Below are positions 1 through 6,282 of a stretch of DNA of 7,774 nucleotides, in pieces. This DNA is from Butyricicoccus sp. (GTDB lineage: Bacteria; Bacillota; Clostridia; Oscillospirales; Butyricicoccaceae). Numbering within the stretch: position 1 is the first letter of the stretch; every line of letters starts with the position of its first letter. Both the position numbers and the translations under genes were made by a program. The DNA lies in NCBI GenBank assembly GCA_020025885.1, contig JAHHRJ010000070.1:1-7774 (forward strand), in the 5' to 3' direction. Under the pieces are notes generated by a model, which was given only the letters and a program-made list of their open reading frames with translations, was not told the origin of the DNA and did no database searches.

Positions 1-27
1 CAGATGGTGCACGCTGTTTGCCACAAC

Positions 28-1494
28 TTAAAAACGCCAGAATACATGGACTGGCACTTGGCTTTCTCCCTTGTCGCGCCATCCCACTTCTATGCGCTGA
101 ATAAGCTGGCTTGCCTGTGCATGGTTCAATATCCCATCCCACACAATGTCGTGCGGTTCCTGCTTTTTTGCTTTCAAAGCTTGCATCTGGTTTTCCAGCT
201 GTGTTTTTTGCCTTATCAGCTGCTGTAATATCCTTTGTGCAGTATCCTCTGGGATACATCCTGCAGCGCGATCTAAGTAAAGCATCTGCACACTTTTATT
301 ATATTGTTCAATCTGCTTTTCAGATTGTTTATACACTATCTCCATCCCATCATGCTGTTTTTCTGCTTCTCTTAGAAGCGCTTGTTTTTCTGGCGGCAAA
401 TATTCTGCAAGGAACTGCCTGACCTGTGACTCAATCGCTTCTGCGAGTGCCTGCTCTGATATAAATGCCCCCTTACAGACAGCTTTCTCAGCATGACGCG
501 CCGCACACTGCAAATATTTTTTCCCTCTCGTTGAAGTCACACATAATGGCGCACCACACATATGACAGAATACCAGTCCAGCAAATACGCCGAGCTGTCC
601 TGCACGGCTAGGGTGTGTATGTACCCCAAGTTTTTGCTGCACCATCTTCCACTGCTCTTCTGATACCAACGCTTCATGCGTATTTTCTACACGATACCAT
701 TGTTCCTTTGGGCGTGCTGTATTCTTGCGTGTCTTATAAGATTCGCTTCCATACCGCCCCTGTACCAAGCATCCTCGGTACATTTCATTGTGCAAGATCG
801 TGCGCACAGCCCCTGCACTCCAAATGCAGTCTTGTCTCCCCTTGCAAGCAGCTGGACAGGGTATGCTTTGCGCATTGAGTTTCTGTGCAATTGCCCGCTG
901 ACTCTCCCCCTCCAAAAACCAGATAAAAATTTGCCGAACCACCCATGCAGTCTGTGAATCTGGGATCAAATGCCCTCGTTTTTCGGGATCTTTTTGGTAT
1001 CCATAGAGCGCCGTTGAGCCAATATGCAGCCCACTTTTCCTACGGCTAGTCAGCACCGCGCGAATATTGTCTGAAAGATCTTCCAGATACCATTCATTGA
1101 TCAATCCATTGATTTGGCGGGCTTTTTTGTTCTCTCTCACCGCGGTATCCGCATGATCTACCACACTCACAAAGCGAACGCCCCAGCGCGGAAAGCAGTC
1201 ATGAATATAGTGCTCTACAAGCTCCATCTCGCGGGTAAAGCGAGACTGCGTCTTGCATAAAATAATATCGTACAGCCTTTTCTCCGCACCTTCCAGCAGC
1301 GCACAAAATGCAGGGCGACTGCGATCTGCACCTGCATAGTCATCATCAGAAAATTCTGCTACAATATTCCAACCATGTATTTCTGCATACTGCCGCAAAA
1401 GCTGCTTCTGGTTTTGAATGCTCTGGCTCTCTGCGCCATCTTTTACTTGGTCTTCTTCTGATAACCGACAATAGATCGCCGTCCGCTCATTCAT
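28..1494 (-). CDS. Large serine recombinase (TnpX/TndX-like site-specific recombinase)
   Basis: Likely DNA integrase/excisionase of a mobile element, cutting and rejoining att sites through a phosphoserine-DNA link. The N-terminal resolvase domain (about 1-150) has YCRLS with nucleophile Ser12 and Arg10, the SIQNQ helix (25-29), DDDYAGADRSRP (50-61) and KTQSRFTRE (81-89) with the catalytic arginines. A recombinase domain follows (about 160-290), then a zinc ribbon with Cys310, Cys313, Cys330 and Cys340, then a charged coiled-coil-like stretch (about 365-445), the usual order for large serine recombinases. At 488 aa it is shorter than TndX (about 530) or TnpX (about 700), but no domain appears missing. 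The ATG start has AAAGGAGG nine bases upstream and lies 8 nt inside a small upstream ORF, so translation may be coupled. The stop is 27 bases from the window edge, so the cargo probably lies to the left. Family is firm; its element and att sites are not visible. Confidence 0.93.
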   Translation of the reverse strand: MNERTAIYCRLSEEDQVKDGAESQSIQNQKQLLRQYAEIHGWNIVAEFSDDDYAGADRSRPAFCALLEGAEKRLYDIILCKTQSRFTREMELVEHYIHDCFPRWGVRFVSVVDHADTAVRENKKARQINGLINEWYLEDLSDNIRAVLTSRRKSGLHIGSTALYGYQKDPEKRGHLIPDSQTAWVVRQIFIWFLEGESQRAIAQKLNAQSIPCPAACKGRQDCIWSAGAVRTILHNEMYRGCLVQGRYGSESYKTRKNTARPKEQWYRVENTHEALVSEEQWKMVQQKLGVHTHPSRAGQLGVFAGLVFCHMCGAPLCVTSTRGKKYLQCAARHAEKAVCKGAFISEQALAEAIESQVRQFLAEYLPPEKQALLREAEKQHDGMEIVYKQSEKQIEQYNKSVQMLYLDRAAGCIPEDTAQRILQQLIRQKTQLENQMQALKAKKQEPHDIVWDGILNHAQASQLIQRIEVGWRDKGESQVPVHVFWRF

Positions 1495-1615
1495 CTCTCC
1501 TTACCTCCTTTTTATTGTTCATACAGAAATATAGTCTTTGGGCTGCCAATTCTGCGTCTGGTTCCTGTCCATTTTGGAAGTGATTTTTTAATATCACAAC
1601 AACTTTCTTTGCCAC
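1487..1615 (-). CDS. Small 42-residue ORF coupled to the recombinase
   Basis: Unrecognised small protein. It starts at a GTG with a strong GGGGGAGGG sequence seven bases upstream and ends at a TGA inside the recombinase start (ATGAATGA, 8-nt overlap). The product begins VAKKVVVILKNHF, has an acidic middle (QEPDAELAAQRLYF) and a charged tail ending KKEVRRDE. It has no membrane segment or signal peptide, and the alanine- and leucine-rich centre suggests a short helix. The overlap suggests translational coupling and a role linked to the recombinase, for example control of its expression or directionality; that is inference. An alternative reading frame starts at the ATG at 1622, but its start touches the purine run with no spacing, so the GTG frame is preferred. 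I saw no clear promoter upstream on this strand. Confidence 0.5.
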   Translation of the reverse strand: MAKKVVVILKNHFQNGQEPDAELAAQRLYFCMNNKKEVRRDE

Positions 1616-1691
1616 TCTGCATCCCTCCCCCTTTTGAGCCTATGCCAAGATGCCTTGTCTCTATGTCCACCAGACTTCGACAGCATGCACA

Positions 1692-1720
1692 TTGACTTTC
1701 TGGTAAAAAAGGACTATGAT
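1692..1720 (+). promoter_or_regulatory. Sigma-A type promoter of the NifX-like gene
   Basis: TTGACT (1692-1697) and TATGAT (1715-1720) are separated by exactly 17 bp, each one mismatch from the vegetative consensus. Transcription would begin near 1727, giving a leader of about 30 nt that carries AGGAGG (1742-1747) before the ATG at 1757. The downstream cyclase-like pseudogene, with no promoter of its own, was probably on the same transcript. Confidence 0.72.
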
Positions 1721-1742
1721 GTATATATCATGTATCATGATA
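1716..1742. promoter_or_regulatory. Overlapping dyads over the -10 and start site, candidate operator
   Basis: TATCATG-TAT-CATGATA (1726-1742) is a perfect 7-bp inverted repeat with a 3-bp spacer. A second dyad, ATGAT (1716-1720) with ATCAT (1727-1731), begins within the -10 box. The repeated ATGAT/ATCAT units cover the predicted transcription start and abut the Shine-Dalgarno sequence, a typical place for a repressor site. As RNA, the 7-bp arms could also form a weak hairpin next to the ribosome binding site. The regulator is unknown; a metal- or redox-responsive one would fit the gene product, but that is a guess. Confidence 0.45.
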
Positions 1743-1756
1743 GGAGGTATTTCTCT

Positions 1757-2143
1757 ATGAAAATCGCAGTTACCTATGAAAATGGTCAGGTATTTCAGCA
1801 TTTTGGACATTGTAAGATGTTTAAGCTCTTTGACACAGAGACCGGAGCAAGTGCGCTGATCGACCCACAGGGCAGTGGTCACGGTGCTCTGGCTGGCTTT
1901 TTGCAGACACATGGCGTACAGGCTCTGATCTGCGGTGGCATTGGTTCAGGCGCACGCGCTGCTCTGGCAGAAGCTGGCATTCAGCTCTATCCAGGTGTTA
2001 CTGGTGACGCAGATGCAGCAGTCACCGCTCTGCAAAATGGTACTTTAGTTTACAATCCAGATACCATGTGCCAGCATCACGACCACGAACATGGCAAGGG
2101 TCACCACTGCGGCGAAAACAAGCACGGCTGCGGCAGTCACTAA
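1757..2143 (+). CDS. NifX/NifB-family cluster-binding protein with His/Cys-rich tail
   Basis: Small cytoplasmic protein of the dinitrogenase iron-molybdenum cofactor family (NifX/NafY/NifB C-terminal type, PF02579), 128 aa. Family signs are the N-terminal MKIAVTYENG strand, FGHCKMFKLFD (about 16-26), and the glycine-rich CGGIGSGARAALAEAGI segment near the middle. In most Clostridia such stand-alone proteins are not nitrogenase genes and are thought to bind or carry Fe-S or other metal clusters. The last 24 residues hold eight His and three Cys, a likely metal-binding tail. The start is set by AGGAGG nine bases upstream; a longer frame open from 1634 would run through the promoter and is rejected. 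A damaged cyclase-like gene follows after 41 bp with no terminator between them, so they probably shared a transcript. No nif genes are in view, so a nitrogen-fixation role is not supported. Confidence 0.88.
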   Translation: MKIAVTYENGQVFQHFGHCKMFKLFDTETGASALIDPQGSGHGALAGFLQTHGVQALICGGIGSGARAALAEAGIQLYPGVTGDADAAVTALQNGTLVYNPDTMCQHHDHEHGKGHHCGENKHGCGSH

Positions 2144-2184
2144 TTTCGGATACACACAAGAAATCAAATCGCGCGAGGTTTTCC

Positions 2185-2748
2185 ATGTTTATTGACTTAA
2201 CCACAACGGTTGCACCAAATAGTCCACTGCTTGCGTGGGCAAAATTGCAAGACAATTCACATGTGGCAATGGGGCATATTGGCACACACTTAGACACCTA
2301 TGAAAAGAGCGAGATCCCGCTTACATAGTTCAAATCAAAAGCGGTATGCTTTGATGTGCGTGAGCTTTCAGAAATTCATCTTTCTGATATTGATTTGAAT
2401 GCAATTGAAGCAGGTGACTTTGTTCTTTTTCGTACGGGTCAAATCGAGCGTTATGCTTATGGTGACCCAGCCTATTTTGAAAATCACCCACAGCTGTCTC
2501 ACGACTTGATCGACGCATTGCTTGCGCGTCACATTCGTTTTATTGGGATCGATTGTGCCGGCATCCGTCAGCATGCAGAACACGAACCAGCTGATCGCTT
2601 TTGCGAACAGCATGGTGTCTATATCATTGAAAATCTTACCAATCTGTTGCAGATTTCTGCGCCGCGATTCGATATTTATACCATGTGGCTGGGTGACCCG
2701 AATATGACCGGACTGCGTTGCCGCGTCATCGCCGATTGTGAAGCGTAG
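2185..2748 (+). pseudogene. Cyclase / kynurenine-formamidase-like hydrolase, interrupted by TAG
   Basis: One reading frame of 188 codons runs from the ATG at 2185 to the TAG at 2746-2748, broken only by a TAG at 2326-2328 (codon 48). The product matches the metal-dependent cyclase family (PF04199), which includes kynurenine formamidase. The N-terminal piece carries HIGTHLD (31-37), equivalent to the metal-binding HxGTHxD motif. After the stop come FKSKAVCFDV, GDFVLFRTG, HPQLSHDLIDALL, IGIDCAGIRQHAEHE, YIIENLTNL with the conserved Glu, and a C-terminal GLRCRVIAD. About 187 aa is slightly shorter than typical members (about 205-215). The stop falls in the segment usually reading PLxxF; a CAG-to-TAG change is the simplest origin. 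The Shine-Dalgarno is weak (GAGG). The stop separates the metal-binding motif from the rest, so without readthrough no active enzyme is expected. Both halves otherwise look well kept, so the lesion is recent, a sequencing error, or suppressed. Confidence 0.8.
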
Positions 2749-2781
2749 TTACAAAAAAATTACATCTTACTGATATAACGC

Positions 2782-2814
2782 AAAAAAGAACGGCAATTTG
2801 CCATTCTTTTTTTT
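2782..2814. terminator. Rho-independent terminator after the cyclase-like gene
   Basis: AAAAAAGAA (2782-2790) pairs with TTCTTTTTT (2804-2812), and GGCAA (2792-2796) with TTGCC (2798-2802), around one C/A mismatch and a very tight loop that may open at its A-T pairs. A T run ends the right arm and an A run begins the left, so it could work in both directions. It lies 33 bases after the pseudogene stop. Confidence 0.65.
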
Positions 2815-2841
2815 GCACACAAATTTTTATGCTTTGCGATT

Positions 2842-3182
2842 GTGCAAACGATGCAGCATGGAGATTTTTTAGCGGCATTCTGTACATACGACACTGACAA
2901 ACAATCTCTCTGCGTCTTTGACCGTGACCCAATCTTTAAAAACCGCTGGCATGCCAATGGTGGAACAGAATCCGGTGATGCAGGCACACTCCATAGCTGG
3001 AACTTTGGCAGTCGCAAGGCGATACCGTTCTTGTATTCTTTGGTTCTGCACTTCCAGAAGCCGCAAATTGGTATACTTTTGAAAACAGCAAAACCATTTA
3101 TACCCAACCAATCACAGATCATACTGTATTGGAGTTGTTTCTCATCCCAGAGAATACAGATATCAGCGCAGCGCCCATACTC
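2842..3182 (+). pseudogene. Remnant of an unrecognised gene, frameshifted and cut by a foldback element
   Basis: Two adjacent frames read as one protein. The first, from about 2842, gives HGDFLAAFCTYDTDKQSL, then FDRDPIFKNRWHANGGTESG and HSWNFGS, and loses sense near 3015. Protein-like sequence resumes one frame earlier as QGDTVLVFFGSALPEAANWY, then TFENSKTIYTQPITDHTVLE and LFLIPENTDISAAPILL, up to the element at 3183. A one-base deletion near 3010-3018 would explain the switch. Beyond the element, one frame reads NKDKQILQ then TAA (from about 3349), possibly the displaced C-terminus. No credible ribosome binding site precedes the GTG at 2842 or the ATG at 2851, and a terminator lies just upstream, so the 5' end may be lost too. 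I do not recognise the family. The visible part has no membrane segment or known catalytic motif; aromatic and Gly/Asp-rich segments would fit a beta-rich domain. Confidence 0.6.
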
Positions 3183-3350
3183 TTAAGGCAATACCGCATA
3201 ATTCAGCAAGAGCGATTTTCGGAAAAATTTCTCGTCAGAAAAAGACGTGAATCCGCAGGAATCCTTGATGGATTTCAAGGATTCACAACGAATTTATGGC
3301 GCGAAATTTTCGCAAAGCGCCGCAGATGACATTCTACGGTGTTGCCTTAA
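3183..3350. mobile_element. MITE-like foldback element of 168 bp
   Basis: The left end TTAAGGCAATACCG and the inverted right end TTAAGGCAACACCG differ at one of 14 positions, and the match continues in part for about 20 bp. The two arms, about 72 bases each, remain roughly complementary inward (the GAAAAATTT region pairs with AAATTTTCGC, and GTGAATCC with GGATTCAC), so nearly the whole element can fold on itself around a central hairpin. It encodes no credible protein. Both ends carry TTAA, compatible with a TA or TTAA target duplication, but target and terminal repeat cannot be told apart here. It sits at the 3' end of a damaged gene. Such an element would depend on a transposase encoded elsewhere; none is in the window. 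No named family is assigned. Confidence 0.72.
3259..3284. repeat. Perfect hairpin at the centre of the foldback element
   Basis: GAATCCTTGA (3259-3268) and TCAAGGATTC (3275-3284) form a perfect 10-bp stem with a TGGATT loop. It marks the symmetry centre of the element. There is no T run after it, so it is not a classic terminator. Confidence 0.7.
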
Positions 3351-3379
3351 TAAAGATAAGCAGATTCTGCAATAACAAT

Positions 3380-3407
3380 AAAAGCACGGAAAAAACTCCG
3401 TGCTTTT
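3380..3407. terminator. Bidirectional rho-independent terminator downstream of zwf
   Basis: AAAAGCACGGA (3380-3390) and TCCGTGCTTTT (3397-3407) form an 11-bp stem around an AAAAAC loop. Reading rightward, T-rich sequence follows; reading leftward, the transcript from zwf (stop at 3419) meets the same stem followed by TTTTATTGTTATT. It most likely ends the pgl-gnd-zwf transcript and may once also have ended the damaged gene on the other side. Confidence 0.85.
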
Positions 3408-3418
3408 TTGATTTTTAA

Positions 3419-4828
3419 TCAGAACTTGGTTTCCGGCTCTACAAACCAGCTATGTCCTGCTACTGCCAGCAGTTCATCCGATTCTTTCGGACCTACTGTA
3501 TCTGGCATATAAGAATCCGGCTGACGGTCTCCGTAAGCCTGTTCCAATGCATCCACAAACTTCCAGCTTGTTTCGATCTGATCCCACTGTGAGAACCAAG
3601 AACGCTCATCATGGAAACAAGCGGTCAGCAAACGCTCATACGCCTCTGGTGTATTGATTCGGTTGGCAATCGAGCAGCTCTGGCAGAAATCCATCGTTGC
3701 TGGCATGATCTCATCAAACTCACCCGGACGCTTGATATTAAACTGTAAATATACGCCCTCAGTTGGCTGAAATTTTATGAGCAAAACAGCTGGTGGAACT
3801 TCTGGTGATGGTGTACGGAATACAACTGCAACTTCCATCTCACGGCGTCCTAGCTTCTTTCCAGTGCGGATATAGAACGGCATATCTTTCCAGCGTTCAT
3901 TGTCCACAAACAGTTTTAGTGCTGCATAGGTTGGTGTTTTAGATTCTGGAGAAACATTCGGCTCCTCACGATATCCTGCATACTGCCCCAATACCATGCT
4001 ATCTGAAATATTTTCCGGGTCAGGCAGACGAAGTGCACGCAAAACCTTGAGCTGTTCGGTGTGCATTGCCTCTGGTGTAAACGCAGCCGGACGTTCCATT
4101 GCCAAAATAGATAGGATCTGGAACAAATGGTTTTGTACCATATCACGTATTGCGCCACTATGGTCATAGTAACCACCGCGTGTTTCAACACCCACATCCT
4201 CCATTGCAGAGATTTGAATGCAGTCAATGTGCCGCGCATCCCATGCATCTGCAAAGATGGGATTGGTAAAACGAATGGTCTGGATGTTACGCACCATTTC
4301 CTTACCAAGATAATGGTCAATGCGATAAATATTTTCTGGTGTAAAGACCTCTTCCAAACGCTTATTGAGTGCATGCGCATCTTCCAGCGTTTCTCCAAAT
4401 GGCTTCTCCAGAATGACCTTGCTTCCATGTGCATGACCGATCTGGAACAATCCATCTGTAATCGTACCAAAGAAACGGGGTGCAACTGCAAAATAGAATA
4501 CACAGGTTTTAATACCTTGTGCATCCAGATAGGATTCCAAAAGCGGATATGTCGTTGGATCGGTGAAATCCATCTGGAAATAATGAATACTTTCAGCAAA
4601 CGTATCAAATGTTTCATCACGGTAGGGCAGACGCGCAAACTTGCGCACCCACTCTCTCGCCCGCTCACGATACGTTTCGTCTGTGTAATCTCTGCGACCG
4701 ATAATAATAATATTCTGTCCTTCTGGTGCAAATCCAGACAGCATGCGGTTATACAGTGCTGGAAGCAGCTTTCGGAAAGTCAAGTCACCTGTGCCGCCAA
4801 AAATGGTGATCGTTGGACGCTCACGCAT
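3419..4828 (-). CDS. zwf: Glucose-6-phosphate 1-dehydrogenase
   Basis: First step of the oxidative pentose phosphate pathway: oxidises glucose 6-phosphate to 6-phosphogluconolactone and reduces NADP+ (cytoplasm). With the start used here it has 469 aa, normal to slightly short for bacterial enzymes (about 480-490). The N-terminal Rossmann motif is GGTGDL (11-16). Substrate and active-site signatures follow: EKPFG (141-145), RIDHYLGKE (169-177) with the conserved Asp171, His172 and Lys176, and YYDHSGAIRDMVQNH (220-234), whose His234 matches the catalytic base. The frame is open back to 4894, but the ATG at 4828 is preferred because a GGGGGC purine run lies just upstream and it overlaps the gnd stop as ATGCGTGA, a usual coupling arrangement. 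The ATG at 4846 has no visible ribosome binding site. It is the last gene of the pgl-gnd-zwf operon and a terminator follows directly. Confidence 0.97.
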   Translation of the reverse strand: MRERPTITIFGGTGDLTFRKLLPALYNRMLSGFAPEGQNIIIIGRRDYTDETYRERAREWVRKFARLPYRDETFDTFAESIHYFQMDFTDPTTYPLLESYLDAQGIKTCVFYFAVAPRFFGTITDGLFQIGHAHGSKVILEKPFGETLEDAHALNKRLEEVFTPENIYRIDHYLGKEMVRNIQTIRFTNPIFADAWDARHIDCIQISAMEDVGVETRGGYYDHSGAIRDMVQNHLFQILSILAMERPAAFTPEAMHTEQLKVLRALRLPDPENISDSMVLGQYAGYREEPNVSPESKTPTYAALKLFVDNERWKDMPFYIRTGKKLGRREMEVAVVFRTPSPEVPPAVLLIKFQPTEGVYLQFNIKRPGEFDEIMPATMDFCQSCSIANRINTPEAYERLLTACFHDERSWFSQWDQIETSWKFVDALEQAYGDRQPDSYMPDTVGPKESDELLAVAGHSWFVEPETKF

Positions 4829-6236
4829 CAGATCGCCCCCATTCATGGTGGAATACACCATCACGGTCAACGCGATGATAGGTGTGCGCACCAAAGTAGT
4901 CGCGCTGTGCCTGAATCAAGTTTGCACCCACTGGTGCACCGCGGTAGCCGTCCAGATAAGATACCGCGCTGGACAAAACTGGCATTGGAACACCGCACAG
5001 CACGCCCTGTGCAACAACCTGACGCAGTGCTGTATGGCCTGCACGTACACGCTCTGCAAACACCGGATCAAGCAGCAGATTTTCCAGTGCTGGATTTCTG
5101 CCAAATGCTGCTGTAATGTCGCCCAAGAATGCCGCCTGAATGATACAGCCTGCGCGGAAAATGGAAGCAATCTTGCCGAGATCCAAATCCCATTCATACT
5201 TTGCAGAAGCATCACGCATAAACGCAAAGCCCTGCGCATACGCTGCAATCTTGCTAATATACAGTCCCTGACGTACTGTTTCTGCAAATGCCGCACGGTC
5301 TTCCGCAGTCTTTACAACAGGCACACCTAAATCTGCCTGCTTGCGCTCTGCCAGATGTCCAGACAGGATACGCGCATAGACCGCACCTGTGATCATGGAT
5401 AGGTTCACGCCCTGTTCGAGGGATTCCATGCTCGTCCAACGTCCAGTTCCCTTCTGCTGTGCGGCATCTTCGATTTGATCCACCAAATCTGCTGGTGTCA
5501 GGTCGTCCTTTTCGCGCAGCACTTCTGCGGTAATACCAATGAGATAGCTGCGCAGTTCGCCCTTGTTCCATTCTTCAAAAATATCTGCAAGCTCTGCATT
5601 GGAGAATCCACCAATCGTCTTGAGTGCCAGATAGCTCTCTGCAATGAGCTGCATGTCTGCATACTCAATGCCATTGTGTACCATCTTCACAAAGTGACCT
5701 GCACCGTCTGGACCCATATATGCACAGCATGGTGCGCCATCTTCAGCCTTTGCCGCAATTGCTTCGAGCACAGGCTGAATGAATGCATAATTCTCCTTGT
5801 GACCGCCCGGCATGATCGCAGGGCCAAAACGTGCACCGGTCTCGCCGCCAGAGACACCCACGCCAAAGTAGTGCATACCATGTGCAGCGAGCTTTTCTGT
5901 ACGTCTGCGGGTATCTGCAAAGAAAGAGTTGCCGCCATCGAGAATAATATCCCCCGGCTCCATCAGTGCAATGAGCTGATCAATCATTTGATCTACTGGA
6001 TCACCCGCCTTGATCATCAGCAGAATGCGGCGCGGCTTTTCCAGTACATCCATGAGTTCAGAGAGAGAAAATACTGGGTGCAGATTCTTGTTTGGCTCTT
6101 CCTCCATTACTGCACGTGTTACATTTGGATTGCGGTTAAAGCCTGCAACCTGAAATCCATGGTCTGCCATATTACGCGCCAGACCGCGTCCCATAACCGA
6201 AAGACCGATCACACCGATCGTACATTTTTGTATCAT
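4821..6236 (-). CDS. gnd: 6-phosphogluconate dehydrogenase, decarboxylating
   Basis: Third step of the oxidative branch: converts 6-phosphogluconate to ribulose 5-phosphate and CO2 while making NADPH. It has 471 aa, the usual length (about 468-480). The nucleotide-binding fold reads GVIGLSVMGRGLARN (8-22), slightly different from the common GLAVMGxNLxxN, and FNRNPNVT (33-40) keeps the Asn-Arg and Thr typical of NADP preference. Further signatures are LDGGNSFFADTRRR (99-112), GVSGGETGARFGP (127-139) with the substrate-binding SGG, and FVKMVHNGIEY (182-192) with catalytic Lys184, Asn188 and Glu191. The all-helical C-terminal half is complete. The start is supported by AGGAGG ten bases upstream. 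The gene follows pgl after 46 bp and overlaps zwf by 8 nt, so all three are probably co-transcribed. Confidence 0.97.
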   Translation of the reverse strand: MIQKCTIGVIGLSVMGRGLARNMADHGFQVAGFNRNPNVTRAVMEEEPNKNLHPVFSLSELMDVLEKPRRILLMIKAGDPVDQMIDQLIALMEPGDIILDGGNSFFADTRRRTEKLAAHGMHYFGVGVSGGETGARFGPAIMPGGHKENYAFIQPVLEAIAAKAEDGAPCCAYMGPDGAGHFVKMVHNGIEYADMQLIAESYLALKTIGGFSNAELADIFEEWNKGELRSYLIGITAEVLREKDDLTPADLVDQIEDAAQQKGTGRWTSMESLEQGVNLSMITGAVYARILSGHLAERKQADLGVPVVKTAEDRAAFAETVRQGLYISKIAAYAQGFAFMRDASAKYEWDLDLGKIASIFRAGCIIQAAFLGDITAAFGRNPALENLLLDPVFAERVRAGHTALRQVVAQGVLCGVPMPVLSSAVSYLDGYRGAPVGANLIQAQRDYFGAHTYHRVDRDGVFHHEWGRSDA

Positions 6237-6282
6237 AATTCAAAAACCTCCTATTGGGTCAAGAAAAAAAAATAAAACATTT

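Noticed and set aside
1634..1756. N-terminal extension of the NifX-like protein by 41 residues
   Set aside because: The extension would cover the promoter and dyads, lacks a ribosome binding site, and family proteins begin at the MKIAVTYENG strand, which has AGGAGG in the right place.
2760..3122. Minus-strand open frame of 120 codons over the damaged gene
   Set aside because: The product is Cys- and Lys-rich without any motif, reads through the terminator at 2782-2814, and lies opposite frames that read as a more plausible protein.
3129..3329. Small plus-strand protein of 66 codons
   Set aside because: Its first part is the tail of the frameshifted remnant and the rest is foldback-element sequence, so it is a chimera and not a gene.
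4829..4894. Upstream start for zwf adding 22 residues
   Set aside because: G6PDH proteins begin a few residues before the GGTGDL motif; the 4828 start overlaps the gnd stop and has a purine-rich run upstream, while the longer version would only read inside gnd.
4127..5116. Long plus-strand open frame of 329 codons
   Set aside because: It lies wholly opposite zwf and gnd, both of which have full sets of family motifs. The antisense product is Cys/Ile/His-rich with no recognisable domain and no ribosome binding site.
5475..6275. Plus-strand open frame of 266 codons
   Set aside because: Antisense shadow of gnd; the composition follows from the opposite-strand codons and there is no supporting start signal.
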